From assembly GCA_012513245.1 (NCBI GenBank), contig JAAZCN010000024.1, positions 1 through 14,518 on the forward strand: 14,518 bases of DNA. Reading direction: 5' to 3'. This stretch comes from Synergistaceae bacterium (GTDB lineage Bacteria; Synergistota; Synergistia; Synergistales; Synergistaceae). Positions 7,069 to 12,817 of the stretch are shown here, piece by piece. The position numbers and the translations under genes are program-made. Below the pieces are notes generated by a model, which saw only the letters and a program-made list of their open reading frames with translations, was not told the DNA's origin and made no database searches. Positions within the stretch are counted from its first letter, which is position 1; each line of letters opens with the position of its first letter.

Positions 7069-7953
7069 TCACGACTTCCTTTTTAGCGAAAGTGTCCCCG
7101 TTTCGAAAGAACAGACCATTTCTCCTGAATCTATAAGAGGAGAGAGGAGAGCAGCAACGGTGCTATGTATCAAGACATACTGCGATATATTTATATCAAG
7201 ACCATGTCTAGAAGCAAGCTTGCCGACTATTTCATCCCTTGTTGAAGGCTCTGAACATATTTCAAGTATCTCATCCCTAAGATCGGCAAGACATTTTCTG
7301 TTTGCGCGCACTGTCGGAGCTATGTCTTCGCAAATGTCGCCGTGTGATGGCACGAAAAAGTCTGCCTTGAATTTCTCGAGTTCCTCAAAGGTAGACATCG
7401 CGCTACAGTAATCGGCTGTGAAAGGTATACCGTATTTGTTCAGTATCCGTTCGGATACAATGGAATCTGCCGTAAAAAAGACGTTGTCAGGTGTTAAAAC
7501 ACCTATCTGTCCGTGTGCATGTCCGGGAATGGGTATTATCCTCAGGCCCAAGCCGTCGATCACACTGTCAGGTCCCAGTATCCGGGTCACATTAGAGGGT
7601 TCCGCCTGAAGAAATTTATTGGATATTGCCTTTGGAGCTTTTCCTGACCACAGTATCTCAGGCTCCATCTCCGGCATACATATGAAGGGAGCTTCCTTTG
7701 CAGAAGCTGCGATCCCGCATTCTGTTCTCTTTTGTATGAAGGCGTTGCCGCCGATATGGTCAGCGTGAAAATGGGTGTTTATTATCAGTTTTATTTTCCA
7801 GTTTTTTGCCTCAGCAAGTCTGAGTATCTTTCTTCCTGATGAAGAGTCGTTCCCACTGTCTATCAGGACAGCGTCATCGTTTATCACATAAGCTCCGATG
7901 TTGACGGGGCCGCATGCCGCCCATGTGTTTCCCTTTATATTGATAAATTCCAT
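7069..7953 (-). CDS. Metallo-beta-lactamase-fold hydrolase
   Basis: A 294-residue cytoplasmic protein. The zinc-binding signature is complete: THFHADHIGG (HxHxDH, about residues 61-70), a second histidine in IPIPGHAHGQIGVL, the bridging Asp in FFTADSIV, and the last histidine in FVPSHGDI. That supports a dinuclear-metal hydrolase. The C-terminal part (about 225-294) reads like a small helical or winged-helix extension (EPSTRDEIVGKLASRHG, SQYVLIHSTVAALLSPLIDSGEM), as in several MBL proteins of the glyoxalase II / LACTB2 type. Ribosome site: GAGGTGA 7-8 bases before the ATG. It has a TATAAT of its own and follows the bidirectional terminator of the dehydrogenase operon. Substrate unknown; thioester, lactone or nucleic acid phosphoesters are all possible. 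Confidence 0.5.
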   Translation of the reverse strand: MEFINIKGNTWAACGPVNIGAYVINDDAVLIDSGNDSSSGRKILRLAEAKNWKIKLIINTHFHADHIGGNAFIQKRTECGIAASAKEAPFICMPEMEPEILWSGKAPKAISNKFLQAEPSNVTRILGPDSVIDGLGLRIIPIPGHAHGQIGVLTPDNVFFTADSIVSERILNKYGIPFTADYCSAMSTFEELEKFKADFFVPSHGDICEDIAPTVRANRKCLADLRDEILEICSEPSTRDEIVGKLASRHGLDINISQYVLIHSTVAALLSPLIDSGEMVCSFETGTLSLKRKS

Positions 7954-7973
7954 TATCCTTCACCTCATCTATA

Positions 7974-7979
7974 ATTATA
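7974..7979 (-). promoter_or_regulatory. Probable -10 box for the metallo-hydrolase gene
   Basis: TATAAT on the minus strand lies about 25 bases before the ATG at 7953, inside a 12-base palindrome (7969-7980, CTATAATTATAG). No convincing -35 lies at 16-18 bases, so activation or an unusual promoter is possible. Confidence 0.5.
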
Positions 7980-8023
7980 GAGTATCTATTATGACCCTAT
8001 TGCTTAAAGAGGTCCTGATATGC

Positions 8024-8055
8024 TAAAAGGGCGGGTCATATGACCCGCCCTTTTA
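8024..8055. terminator. Perfect palindromic bidirectional terminator
   Basis: A 32-base perfect palindrome: the left arm contains AAAAGGGCGGGTCA (8025-8038) and the right arm its exact complement, with TA at the centre. The right arm ends in TTTT and, by symmetry, the other strand does too. It follows the flavin dehydrogenase stop at 8074 by 18 bases and ends the five-gene operon. Confidence 0.5.
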
Positions 8056-8073
8056 AGAAGGAATACCTTTTTA

Positions 8074-9222
8074 CTAGACTACGTTTGGTTCTACTATAAG
8101 TTCTCCACGTTCGAACCTGCGATAATCCATTATCGTTGGGTCGACCGGCGGTGTATCGTTGTTTAAAAGAGCTGTCATGATCTGGCCTGCAACAGGTCCA
8201 AGCATGAATCCATGTCCCGAGAAGCCTGTAGCATGCCAGAATCCCTTGACATCAGTCTCACCTAGGATCGGCGCTGCGTCAGGAGTCATGTCGTAATGAC
8301 CAGCCCATTGACGCACTACACGGATATTCTTTGCTCTTGGAAGCATTTTCATGACAACTTTTGCAATGTTATCCAAAGATTGCGCAAGTGATGTGTAACC
8401 AATTAGCCGTTCATGTGTGGGGCTTTCCCCTGCGATGATCGATCCATTGGGACGTTGCTGAATATAATAGTTCCCGCTGAAACTCATGAGCATTGGAGGG
8501 CATACGCCTGGTTCCACTGGTTCGGTTATTATAATTTCATGACGTTCCGCCCAGTTTGGTAGGATAATACCTGCCATCTTTGCTATGTCCTGTGCCCATG
8601 ATCCTGCGCAGTTAATGACCTGTCCACACTCTATTGTGCCACGGTTAGTCTCTACTGCTGTAATTTTATCACCTTTAACTTTAAGGCCTGTAACATCTGT
8701 AAACTTACAAAACTTTGCACCATAACGTTTGGCAGCTTCCTGGAATGCAAAAGTCGTAAGGAAGGGGTCCGCGTGTCCGTCTCTCTGGTAAAAAGTGAAG
8801 CCAATCGCATCATCAACAGCTACCCCCGGGCATATCTCGTGGGCTCTTTTTACATCCGAGAATATTTCGGTATCGATACCCAGTGTGTGCTGAAGTTCTA
8901 CGTTTTTCTTGAACTGCTCCCATTCCTTATCCTTATATGCGACAAGAAGGTAGCCTCCCTGATTAAGTCCGGTGGGGAGTCCAAGCTCTTCATCAAGTTG
9001 TTCAAACGTGTCAAGGCATGCCAGTGACATGCGGCAGTTGAGTTCAAGACCCCACTGTGCGCGTATACCGGCTCCGCAGCGGCCTGTTGAACCTGAGCAG
9101 ACTGTGTTTTTCTCAAGAAGTACTACATTTTTTCTCCCTGACTTTGCAAGATAATAGGCAGTAGCTGTTCCGACTATTCCTCCGCCAATTATTACAATAT
9201 CAGCTGTTTTCGGAAAATCCAT
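8074..9222 (-). CDS. FAD-dependent amino acid/amine dehydrogenase (DAO / HcnC / SoxB family)
   Basis: A 382-residue DAO-superfamily flavoprotein, the likely substrate-oxidising subunit of the complex encoded by this operon. The FAD Rossmann motif is at about residues 8-36 (ADIVIIGGGIVGTATAYYLA, then VVLLEK). It is followed by SGSTGRCGAGIRAQWG, the flavin-contacting segment seen in the beta subunits of sarcosine oxidase and proline dehydrogenase. The C-terminal flavin motif is GFWHATGFSGHGFMLGPVAGQ, and RQWAGHYDMTPDAAPILGE is the typical active-site strand. No export signal. The ribosome site AGGAGGTA sits 8 bases before the ATG and 12 bases after the upstream stop. Known relatives act on L-proline, D-hydroxyproline, glycine (HcnC), opines or sarcosine. 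The DauR-like regulator upstream of the operon makes a D-amino acid a reasonable guess, but the substrate is not proven. Confidence 0.5.
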   Translation of the reverse strand: MDFPKTADIVIIGGGIVGTATAYYLAKSGRKNVVLLEKNTVCSGSTGRCGAGIRAQWGLELNCRMSLACLDTFEQLDEELGLPTGLNQGGYLLVAYKDKEWEQFKKNVELQHTLGIDTEIFSDVKRAHEICPGVAVDDAIGFTFYQRDGHADPFLTTFAFQEAAKRYGAKFCKFTDVTGLKVKGDKITAVETNRGTIECGQVINCAGSWAQDIAKMAGIILPNWAERHEIIITEPVEPGVCPPMLMSFSGNYYIQQRPNGSIIAGESPTHERLIGYTSLAQSLDNIAKVVMKMLPRAKNIRVVRQWAGHYDMTPDAAPILGETDVKGFWHATGFSGHGFMLGPVAGQIMTALLNNDTPPVDPTIMDYRRFERGELIVEPNVV

Positions 9223-9234
9223 TATACCTACCTC

Positions 9235-9504
9235 CTATTCATCCTCGGCAAGAAGACCGAGTTTAATGGGTTTCACCGGAGGCCTGATGGTTCCGGGATC
9301 AAGTTCTGAAATTGGTTTACCTGTGGCCTTTGAGAGCTCGCGGAGAATTATGTCGCGACAGCCTCGTCCCTGACAGGGGCCCATGCCTACACGGAGCTCC
9401 CTTTTGAGTTCATCAAAAGTGTCGTATCCGCGGGCGATCCATTCACGGATCTCGTCAATCTCTATCTCTTCACAACGACAGATAACATTCTTTTTCTCTG
9501 CCAT
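9235..9504 (-). CDS. BFD-like [2Fe-2S] protein, stand-alone subunit
   Basis: An 89-residue protein with the bacterioferritin-associated-ferredoxin fold signature: Cys9 and Cys11 (ICRCEE), Cys44 and Cys49 (GPCQGRGCRD), spacing CxC-x32-Cx4C. It should carry one [2Fe-2S] cluster and pass electrons between the flavin subunits. In HcnB, LhpE-like and opine oxidase proteins this domain is the C-terminal part of the NAD/FAD subunit; here it is a separate gene. Start choice: ATG at 9502-9504, just after the ferredoxin stop, with AAGGTGG about 10 bases upstream. An in-frame GTG at 9511-9513 overlaps the previous gene and is too close to the ribosome site. A 40-residue tail ends in LLAEDE. Confidence 0.5.
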   Translation of the reverse strand: MAEKKNVICRCEEIEIDEIREWIARGYDTFDELKRELRVGMGPCQGRGCRDIILRELSKATGKPISELDPGTIRPPVKPIKLGLLAEDE

Positions 9505-9506
9505 GG

Positions 9507-10025
9507 TTAGCACACCACCTTGATGGCACGGATTTCTCCGACCAGTTTTTTAGGGATGATAACGCTTACGACCGTTGTTTGGTCTTTAAAAGGTTCTGCT
9601 ACTGCGCTGACCTCTCCCTCTGATACTTCTTCTCCGACCCTGTTCAGGCATTTTACTTTCTGTCCCTTTGAGGGTTTTGGCTCAAGTTCGTACGGAAGTT
9701 TAATGATTGCTTCGTCCGCACTGTAGGTAAGATCTATGACGAAACACGCAAGTCCTGGGCATTTTGCTACACAGAGTCCGCAGCCCGTGCATTTCTCATA
9801 GTCTATTTCTGGAGTGTCGTTGATGTCCTTGAACGGCTTGACTGCTCCGGTAGGACAGCTTGTTGCACAGGGGTTGCAGGGGATGCGCTGAGGACACTCT
9901 ATTACAACATATCCACCCTTTTTCTTCTCCCACGCTTCACGCGGGGGAAGGATGGCCCCGGGCCTGTTTTCTACAAGTACGCCACTGCAGAATAGTTTCT
10001 CTTTGTCATTGCTTGTGCAGCCCAT
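9507..10025 (-). CDS. 4Fe-4S dicluster ferredoxin-like subunit with C-terminal beta domain
   Basis: A 172-residue protein. The middle part has two cluster motifs: IECPQRIPCNPCATSCPTGA (Cx5CxxCx3CP, non-standard spacing of the first cysteine) and KCTGCGLCVAKCPG (canonical CxxCxxCxxxCP). Two [4Fe-4S] clusters are expected, though the first could be modified. After about residue 100 comes a Cys-poor stretch (PKPSKGQKVKCLNRVGEEV, then VSAVAEPF, TTVVSVIIPKKLVGEIRAIKVV) that reads as a small all-beta domain I do not recognise. Start choice: ATG at 10023-10025, 7 bases after GGGAGG; it starts 2 bases after the upstream stop, so translation is coupled. It probably wires the flavin subunits to each other or to a cellular ferredoxin, as the small Fe-S subunits of archaeal dye-linked proline dehydrogenase do. 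Confidence 0.5.
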   Translation of the reverse strand: MGCTSNDKEKLFCSGVLVENRPGAILPPREAWEKKKGGYVVIECPQRIPCNPCATSCPTGAVKPFKDINDTPEIDYEKCTGCGLCVAKCPGLACFVIDLTYSADEAIIKLPYELEPKPSKGQKVKCLNRVGEEVSEGEVSAVAEPFKDQTTVVSVIIPKKLVGEIRAIKVVC

Positions 10026-10027
10026 CT

Positions 10028-11128
10028 TTATGCCTCCCATCCGTCAACAAGGACCTGACAGATCCCGCCGCGGATCTTTGCACCAACTTCGCCTGCGCGA
10101 AGGTGGTCAAGTCTTGTCCAGTATTCTTTGAATGATTTTTCTTTCACATTGAGTCCTAATGCCTTTGCCGCGCTGAATCCCGCGATGCGGCCTTCTACCA
10201 TAGCCGCTGATGCTTCTTCTATGCCTGATGCGTCTCCTGCTACCCAGATGTCAGGGTTGCTGGTACGCATTGTGTTGTCTCTGAATGGGACGTGACCGCA
10301 GAGCTGCGGGCAGTACTGCATTTTTGCTCCGGCCTGCCAGAAGAGTTCTGTGGTCGGGGTGAGGCCTACTGCCATGCAGATAACGTCGCAGTCTATTTTT
10401 CTTGGCTCGCCGATAAGCTGGAATTTGTCGTCGAGTTCCTGGATCACTGCTCCGTTGATGACTTTGTCGCCTACGGCTTCCACTATGGTGTGTCTAAGAA
10501 GAATGGGAATGCCCAGTTTTCTGATTTTAGCCGCGTGTACCCAGTATCCGCCTATTTTAGGCATCGCTTCTACTACTGCTGCGATCTCAACTCCGGCCTG
10601 CCTGAGCTGGTAGCTGACTATGAGTCCAATGTTGCCTGCTCCTACCATGAGGACTTTCTTGCCGGGAATTACTCCGTATACGTTCATTAGGGTCTGTACT
10701 GCGCCTGCTCCGTATACTCCGGGAAGATCATTGTTTGGGAAGGGAATGAGCCTTTCCTGGGCTCCTGTCGAGATTACGGTCTTCTTTGCCTTGATCCTGT
10801 AGTATTCCTCTTCGCCCTTCATTGCGGTAAAGATGCCTTCTTCAGGATAGTAGCCTGTAACTGTGGTGTTGGTGCGAATGTCTACTTTGTCTCCAAGGGA
10901 TGCGATTTCATCAAGAAGAATGCCTGCTATCTTGTAGCCGCGTGTCCCCGCATATTCATCTTTGCTTCCAAAAAACTTGTGGGTTTGCTTAACAAGCTGG
11001 CCACCAGGATGAAGGTCGCTCTCTATTACTGTTACTTTTGCTCCCGCTCCCGCTGCCTCTGCTGCTGCACAAAGCCCTGCCGCTCCGCCGCCTACTACTA
11101 GGAGGTCTGTTTCTATTGTTTTCTTCAT
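10028..11128 (-). CDS. NAD(P)/FAD-dependent oxidoreductase subunit (HcnB / LhpE-like)
   Basis: A 366-residue pyridine-nucleotide-disulfide-fold flavoprotein. The FAD motif is at about residues 8-35 (DLLVVGGGAAGLCAAAEAAG, then TVIESD), and a second Rossmann motif for NAD(P) or ADP at about 155-180 (KKVLMVGAGNIGLIVSYQL). The late FAD contact is DIWVAGDASGIEEASAAMVEG. There is no CxxC redox disulfide, so it is not a thioredoxin reductase. Relatives in HCN synthase (HcnB), opine oxidases and D-hydroxyproline dehydrogenase carry a C-terminal BFD [2Fe-2S] domain. This protein stops before it and the domain is encoded two genes on. The ribosome site GGGAGGCGGG lies just upstream of the ATG, with a 15-base gap to the [2Fe-2S] gene before it. 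Confidence 0.5.
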   Translation of the reverse strand: MKKTIETDLLVVGGGAAGLCAAAEAAGAGAKVTVIESDLHPGGQLVKQTHKFFGSKDEYAGTRGYKIAGILLDEIASLGDKVDIRTNTTVTGYYPEEGIFTAMKGEEEYYRIKAKKTVISTGAQERLIPFPNNDLPGVYGAGAVQTLMNVYGVIPGKKVLMVGAGNIGLIVSYQLRQAGVEIAAVVEAMPKIGGYWVHAAKIRKLGIPILLRHTIVEAVGDKVINGAVIQELDDKFQLIGEPRKIDCDVICMAVGLTPTTELFWQAGAKMQYCPQLCGHVPFRDNTMRTSNPDIWVAGDASGIEEASAAMVEGRIAGFSAAKALGLNVKEKSFKEYWTRLDHLRAGEVGAKIRGGICQVLVDGWEA

Positions 11129-11143
11129 ATGTCCCGCCTCCCG

Positions 11144-11464
11144 CTATTTCGCTTCCAGTGGAACCTGGCCCTTGCCATGCTGGGTCTCCACTTTCATGCC
11201 TGCCGCCAACGGCGTTACGCAGGTACGCACATTGGGTACTCCGTCAACTACCATAAAGCATGAGCTGCATTTGCCTATGGCGCAGAAAAAGCCTCTCGGA
11301 CGTTTCATCTCAGGAGTTATCCTGTAGATCCTCACATCGTTGGCATGAAGCGCCATCGCTATCGGTTCGCCCTCGAATCCCTTCATTTGCTTGCCGTCGA
11401 ATGTAAACGCTACTTCCTTGCCGTGATGGAACTCAAGTATTGGGTGTTTCTGTATCAGTTCCAT
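11144..11464 (-). CDS. [2Fe-2S] ferredoxin-like subunit (HcnA / SoxA N-terminal type)
   Basis: A 106-residue plant-type [2Fe-2S] domain (Fer2_4 type). The cluster loop is FFCAIGKCSSCFMVVDGVPN followed by VRTCVTP, giving the usual four cysteines in C-x4-C-x2-C and a distant C. The opening (LEFHHGKEVAFTFDGKQMKGFEGEPIAMAL) is that of HcnA and the N-terminus of sarcosine oxidase alpha. It is the first gene of the five-gene dehydrogenase operon. Start choice: ATG at 11462-11464 with AAAGGAGAG about 7 bases upstream; a longer frame starting at 11503 overlaps this ribosome site and adds unrelated residues. Confidence 0.5.
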   Translation of the reverse strand: MELIQKHPILEFHHGKEVAFTFDGKQMKGFEGEPIAMALHANDVRIYRITPEMKRPRGFFCAIGKCSSCFMVVDGVPNVRTCVTPLAAGMKVETQHGKGQVPLEAK

Positions 11465-11561
11465 GCCCTCTCTCCTTTCTTGTGCTAGTTTGCAAAATCC
11501 CATGGGATCTTTAAATATTGTGATTAAGTATGAATTGTTGCATAAAGGTGTGTTTTAATGC

Positions 11562-11602
11562 TAGCATCAAAAAATTATCTGCGTAACAATTTTTTGATAC
11601 TA
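11562..11602 (-). promoter_or_regulatory. Operator-like dyad in front of the dehydrogenase operon
   Basis: Perfect 11-base arms ATCAAAAAATT (11566-11576) and AATTTTTTGAT (11588-11598) are separated by 11 bases. The symmetry continues after one mismatch with TAG (11562-11564) and CTA (11600-11602). It begins at the predicted start of transcription of the operon, a classical repressor position. The TTTTTTGAT half-site occurs again upstream of the neighbouring regulator gene, so that regulator is the likely ligand. Sequence seen directly, role inferred. Confidence 0.5.
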
Positions 11603-11611
11603 ACAGAGAAT

Positions 11612-11640
11612 ATTGTTGTTCCATAATAAATTTTTGTCAA
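11612..11640 (-). promoter_or_regulatory. Promoter of the dehydrogenase operon
   Basis: Consensus TTGACA (11640-11635) and AACAAT (11617-11612) with 17 bases between, minus strand; start predicted near 11605. The weak -10 fits a regulated promoter. The leader to the first ATG is about 140 bases. The 11465-11688 gap otherwise holds only the dyad; no clear terminator for the upstream regulator gene is seen, so read-through is possible. Confidence 0.5.
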
Positions 11641-11688
11641 GGGGAAATGAAGTTTCTGACAAATAAAACAGCAAGATAGTTGAAATGT

Positions 11689-12453
11689 CTATTCAAATGC
11701 CTTTTTTGTGTGAATTTTATTGGTTTTTTCATGTTTTTGTACGTCGCGGATATAAGAATAGATAGTGTACTTTGTATTCGCCATTTCTTTTGCTACTCTT
11801 TCAACAGAGCCCTTTAAAAGGAAGAAGCCCCTGTCGTGAAGTTCTTTGATGACTTCTTTTTTTTCTGGTTTTGTAAGGTAGTTGAGCGGAGTTCCTATTC
11901 TTGTTTTTACCTGTGTAAGAGCGTCAGCCACTACCTCTTCAAGATCCCGGGCATACCATTCACGGATAGGGACCGGGAATTTATCCGGCTTCTGCTGTTG
12001 TTCCTGAGAAGGTTCGGGGTATTGTTCTACTTTTTCCATGTCAAGGTGGAGAATGCTCTCGATCAGTTCCTGAGCTGCAACAGCCTTGCTGATATCGTAG
12101 TTAATGCACATGAAGCCTATCGTCTTTTTATTCTCGTCACGGATAAAGATCGCACTGCATTTGATCAGCTCGCCCCGGTTGTTGCGTGCAAGATAATTAT
12201 AGATCCCTTCCTTATTATGATATTCTTCAGACTGGAGCATGTAGAGGCCGAAGTCAGTCATCGGAGCCCCTGGTTCACGACCAGTGACATGACCGTTTTC
12301 GCACATCACAAGTGAGTGCTCGGGCATGGTGACATCATGGAGGTTGACCTCGTAGTCTTTCCCTAAAATATTAGCGAGGCCGCGAACAACGGGTATCATG
12401 ATTTTCAATTTTGGATTCATTTTTAAATGTTTAGACAAATCAAACACCCCCAT
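11689..12453 (-). CDS. YheO/DauR-type transcription regulator (PAS_6 plus HTH_22)
   Basis: A 254-residue DNA-binding regulator. The N-terminal YheO-like PAS domain covers about residues 20-130 (IPVVRGLANILGKDYEVNLHDV, GREPGAPMTDFGLYML, SAIFIRDENKKTIGFMCINYDIS). A polar, Gln-rich linker follows (PEPSQEQQQKPDKFP), and the C-terminal helix-turn-helix is near residues 190-235 (LTKPEKKEVIKELHDRGFFLLKGSVERVAKEM, then TKYTIYSYIRD). DauR of Pseudomonas, in this family, represses a D-arginine dehydrogenase operon. The ATG at 12453 has a poor ribosome site. GGGGGTG lies 6 bases before an in-frame TTG (12436-12438), which may be the true start and would remove five residues. It lies directly upstream of, and on the same strand as, the flavin dehydrogenase operon. 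Confidence 0.5.
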   Translation of the reverse strand: MGVFDLSKHLKMNPKLKIMIPVVRGLANILGKDYEVNLHDVTMPEHSLVMCENGHVTGREPGAPMTDFGLYMLQSEEYHNKEGIYNYLARNNRGELIKCSAIFIRDENKKTIGFMCINYDISKAVAAQELIESILHLDMEKVEQYPEPSQEQQQKPDKFPVPIREWYARDLEEVVADALTQVKTRIGTPLNYLTKPEKKEVIKELHDRGFFLLKGSVERVAKEMANTKYTIYSYIRDVQKHEKTNKIHTKKAFE

Positions 12454-12469
12454 TATTCAAATATTTTAC

Positions 12470-12503
12470 ATCAAAATCTAAAACAAAGAAACACTTTTTT
12501 GAT
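12470..12503 (-). promoter_or_regulatory. Half-sites upstream of the regulator gene, possible autoregulation
   Basis: ATCAAAA (12470-12476) and TTTTTTGAT (12495-12503) are inverted and 18 bases apart, just before the regulator start at 12453. The first overlaps an extended -10 candidate (TGTAAAAT on the minus strand). The half-site matches that of the dyad in front of the dehydrogenase operon. The region is AT-rich, so chance is a real alternative. Confidence 0.5.
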
Positions 12504-12566
12504 ATAAAGAAAAAAAATTGTTCTTTTGTTATTCTGTTTTACTGCTGTCACTGTAAAGATTGAAAT

Positions 12567-12594
12567 TTGACAAAATTAACCACGATGTTATAAT
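12567..12594 (+). promoter_or_regulatory. Consensus promoter of the metNI leader
   Basis: TTGACA (12567-12572) and TATAAT (12589-12594), both perfect consensus, with 16 bases between. Transcription should start near 12601, about 30 bases before the leader ATG. A promoter this strong in front of a terminator is what attenuation control needs. Confidence 0.5.
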
Positions 12595-12620
12595 TCCCGT
12601 TGTCATATATTTCGGGAAAG

Positions 12621-12748
12621 GAGGAACCGTCATGCTTAAAACCAATATCGGCATCAACAAAATGATGATGTGCATGTACACTCAAGGCTCCTCTCCTGAT
12701 TTGGCGAGCGCTTAGAGCGTTCATTGCAAAGATCAGTGAGACCGGGCC
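12621..12748 (+). promoter_or_regulatory. Methionine attenuator: competing 1:2 and 2:3 pairings
   Basis: Region 2 (12686-12702) can pair with region 3 (12730-12748): GGCUC with GGGCC-side bases 12744-12748, then 12692-12695 with 12738-12741, then CUGAUUU with 12730-12736. That is 16 bp with one small internal loop and one bulge. This antiterminator occupies all of the 5' arm of the terminator (12739-12748). Region 2 can also pair with region 1: GAGGAACC (12621-12628) with GGCUCCUC (12686-12693), 7 of 8 bases, covering the leader ribosome site. Between the arms a small hairpin (12706-12712 with 12716-12722) has the leader stop codon as its loop. Expected logic: a stall at Met codons leaves 2:3 free and the operon is read; fast translation to the stop codon masks region 2 and the terminator forms. 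Pairings are seen; the mechanism is inferred from trp-type attenuators. Confidence 0.5.
12632..12715 (+). CDS. Methionine-rich leader peptide of the metNI operon
   Basis: A 27-codon frame (ATG 12632 to TAG 12713-12715), with AAAGGAGGA centred 8-9 bases before the start. It begins MLKTNIGIN and then has KMMMCMY: Met codons at 12662, 12665, 12668 and 12674, so five of 27 codons are Met. The C-terminal part (TQGSSPDLASA) is unremarkable. The Met run lies about 10-25 bases upstream of the antiterminator arm, the right distance for a ribosome stalled there to leave that arm free. The peptide itself probably has no function; its translation is the sensor. It lies between a consensus promoter and a terminator in front of a methionine importer. 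A chance ORF is unlikely given ribosome site, codon content and context together, but expression is not shown. Confidence 0.5.
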   Translation: MLKTNIGINKMMMCMYTQGSSPDLASA

Positions 12749-12770
12749 TTAAAGGGCTCGGTCTTTTTTT
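12739..12770 (+). terminator. Intrinsic terminator (3:4 hairpin) of the metNI attenuator
   Basis: AGACCGGGCC (12739-12748) pairs with GGCTCGGTCT (12755-12764): 10 bp with one G-U pair, 6-base loop, followed by seven T (12764-12770). It lies before metN, not behind a full gene, so it is a conditional terminator. The remaining 47 bases to metN hold only a short TTTGG-A-CCAAA palindrome (12776-12786) and the metN ribosome site. Confidence 0.5.
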
Positions 12771-12817
12771 ATTGTTTTGGACCAAACAACTGCAAGTATA
12801 AAAGGAAGGTAGATCAT

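Noticed and set aside
11465..11688. Sigma-54 promoter for the dehydrogenase operon
   Set aside because: No TGGCAC-N5-TTGC-like element; a TTGACA with 17-base spacing is present instead.
11836..12315. 159-codon plus-strand frame across the regulator
   Set aside because: No ribosome site, Phe-rich antisense composition, and it lies wholly inside the PAS/HTH regulator gene.
12595..12817. SAM riboswitch or T-box as the control element of metNI
   Set aside because: The leader is only about 170 bases and almost half of it is an ORF. I see no T-box sequence (AGGGUGGNACCGCG-like) before the terminator and no SAM-box-like multi-helix junction.
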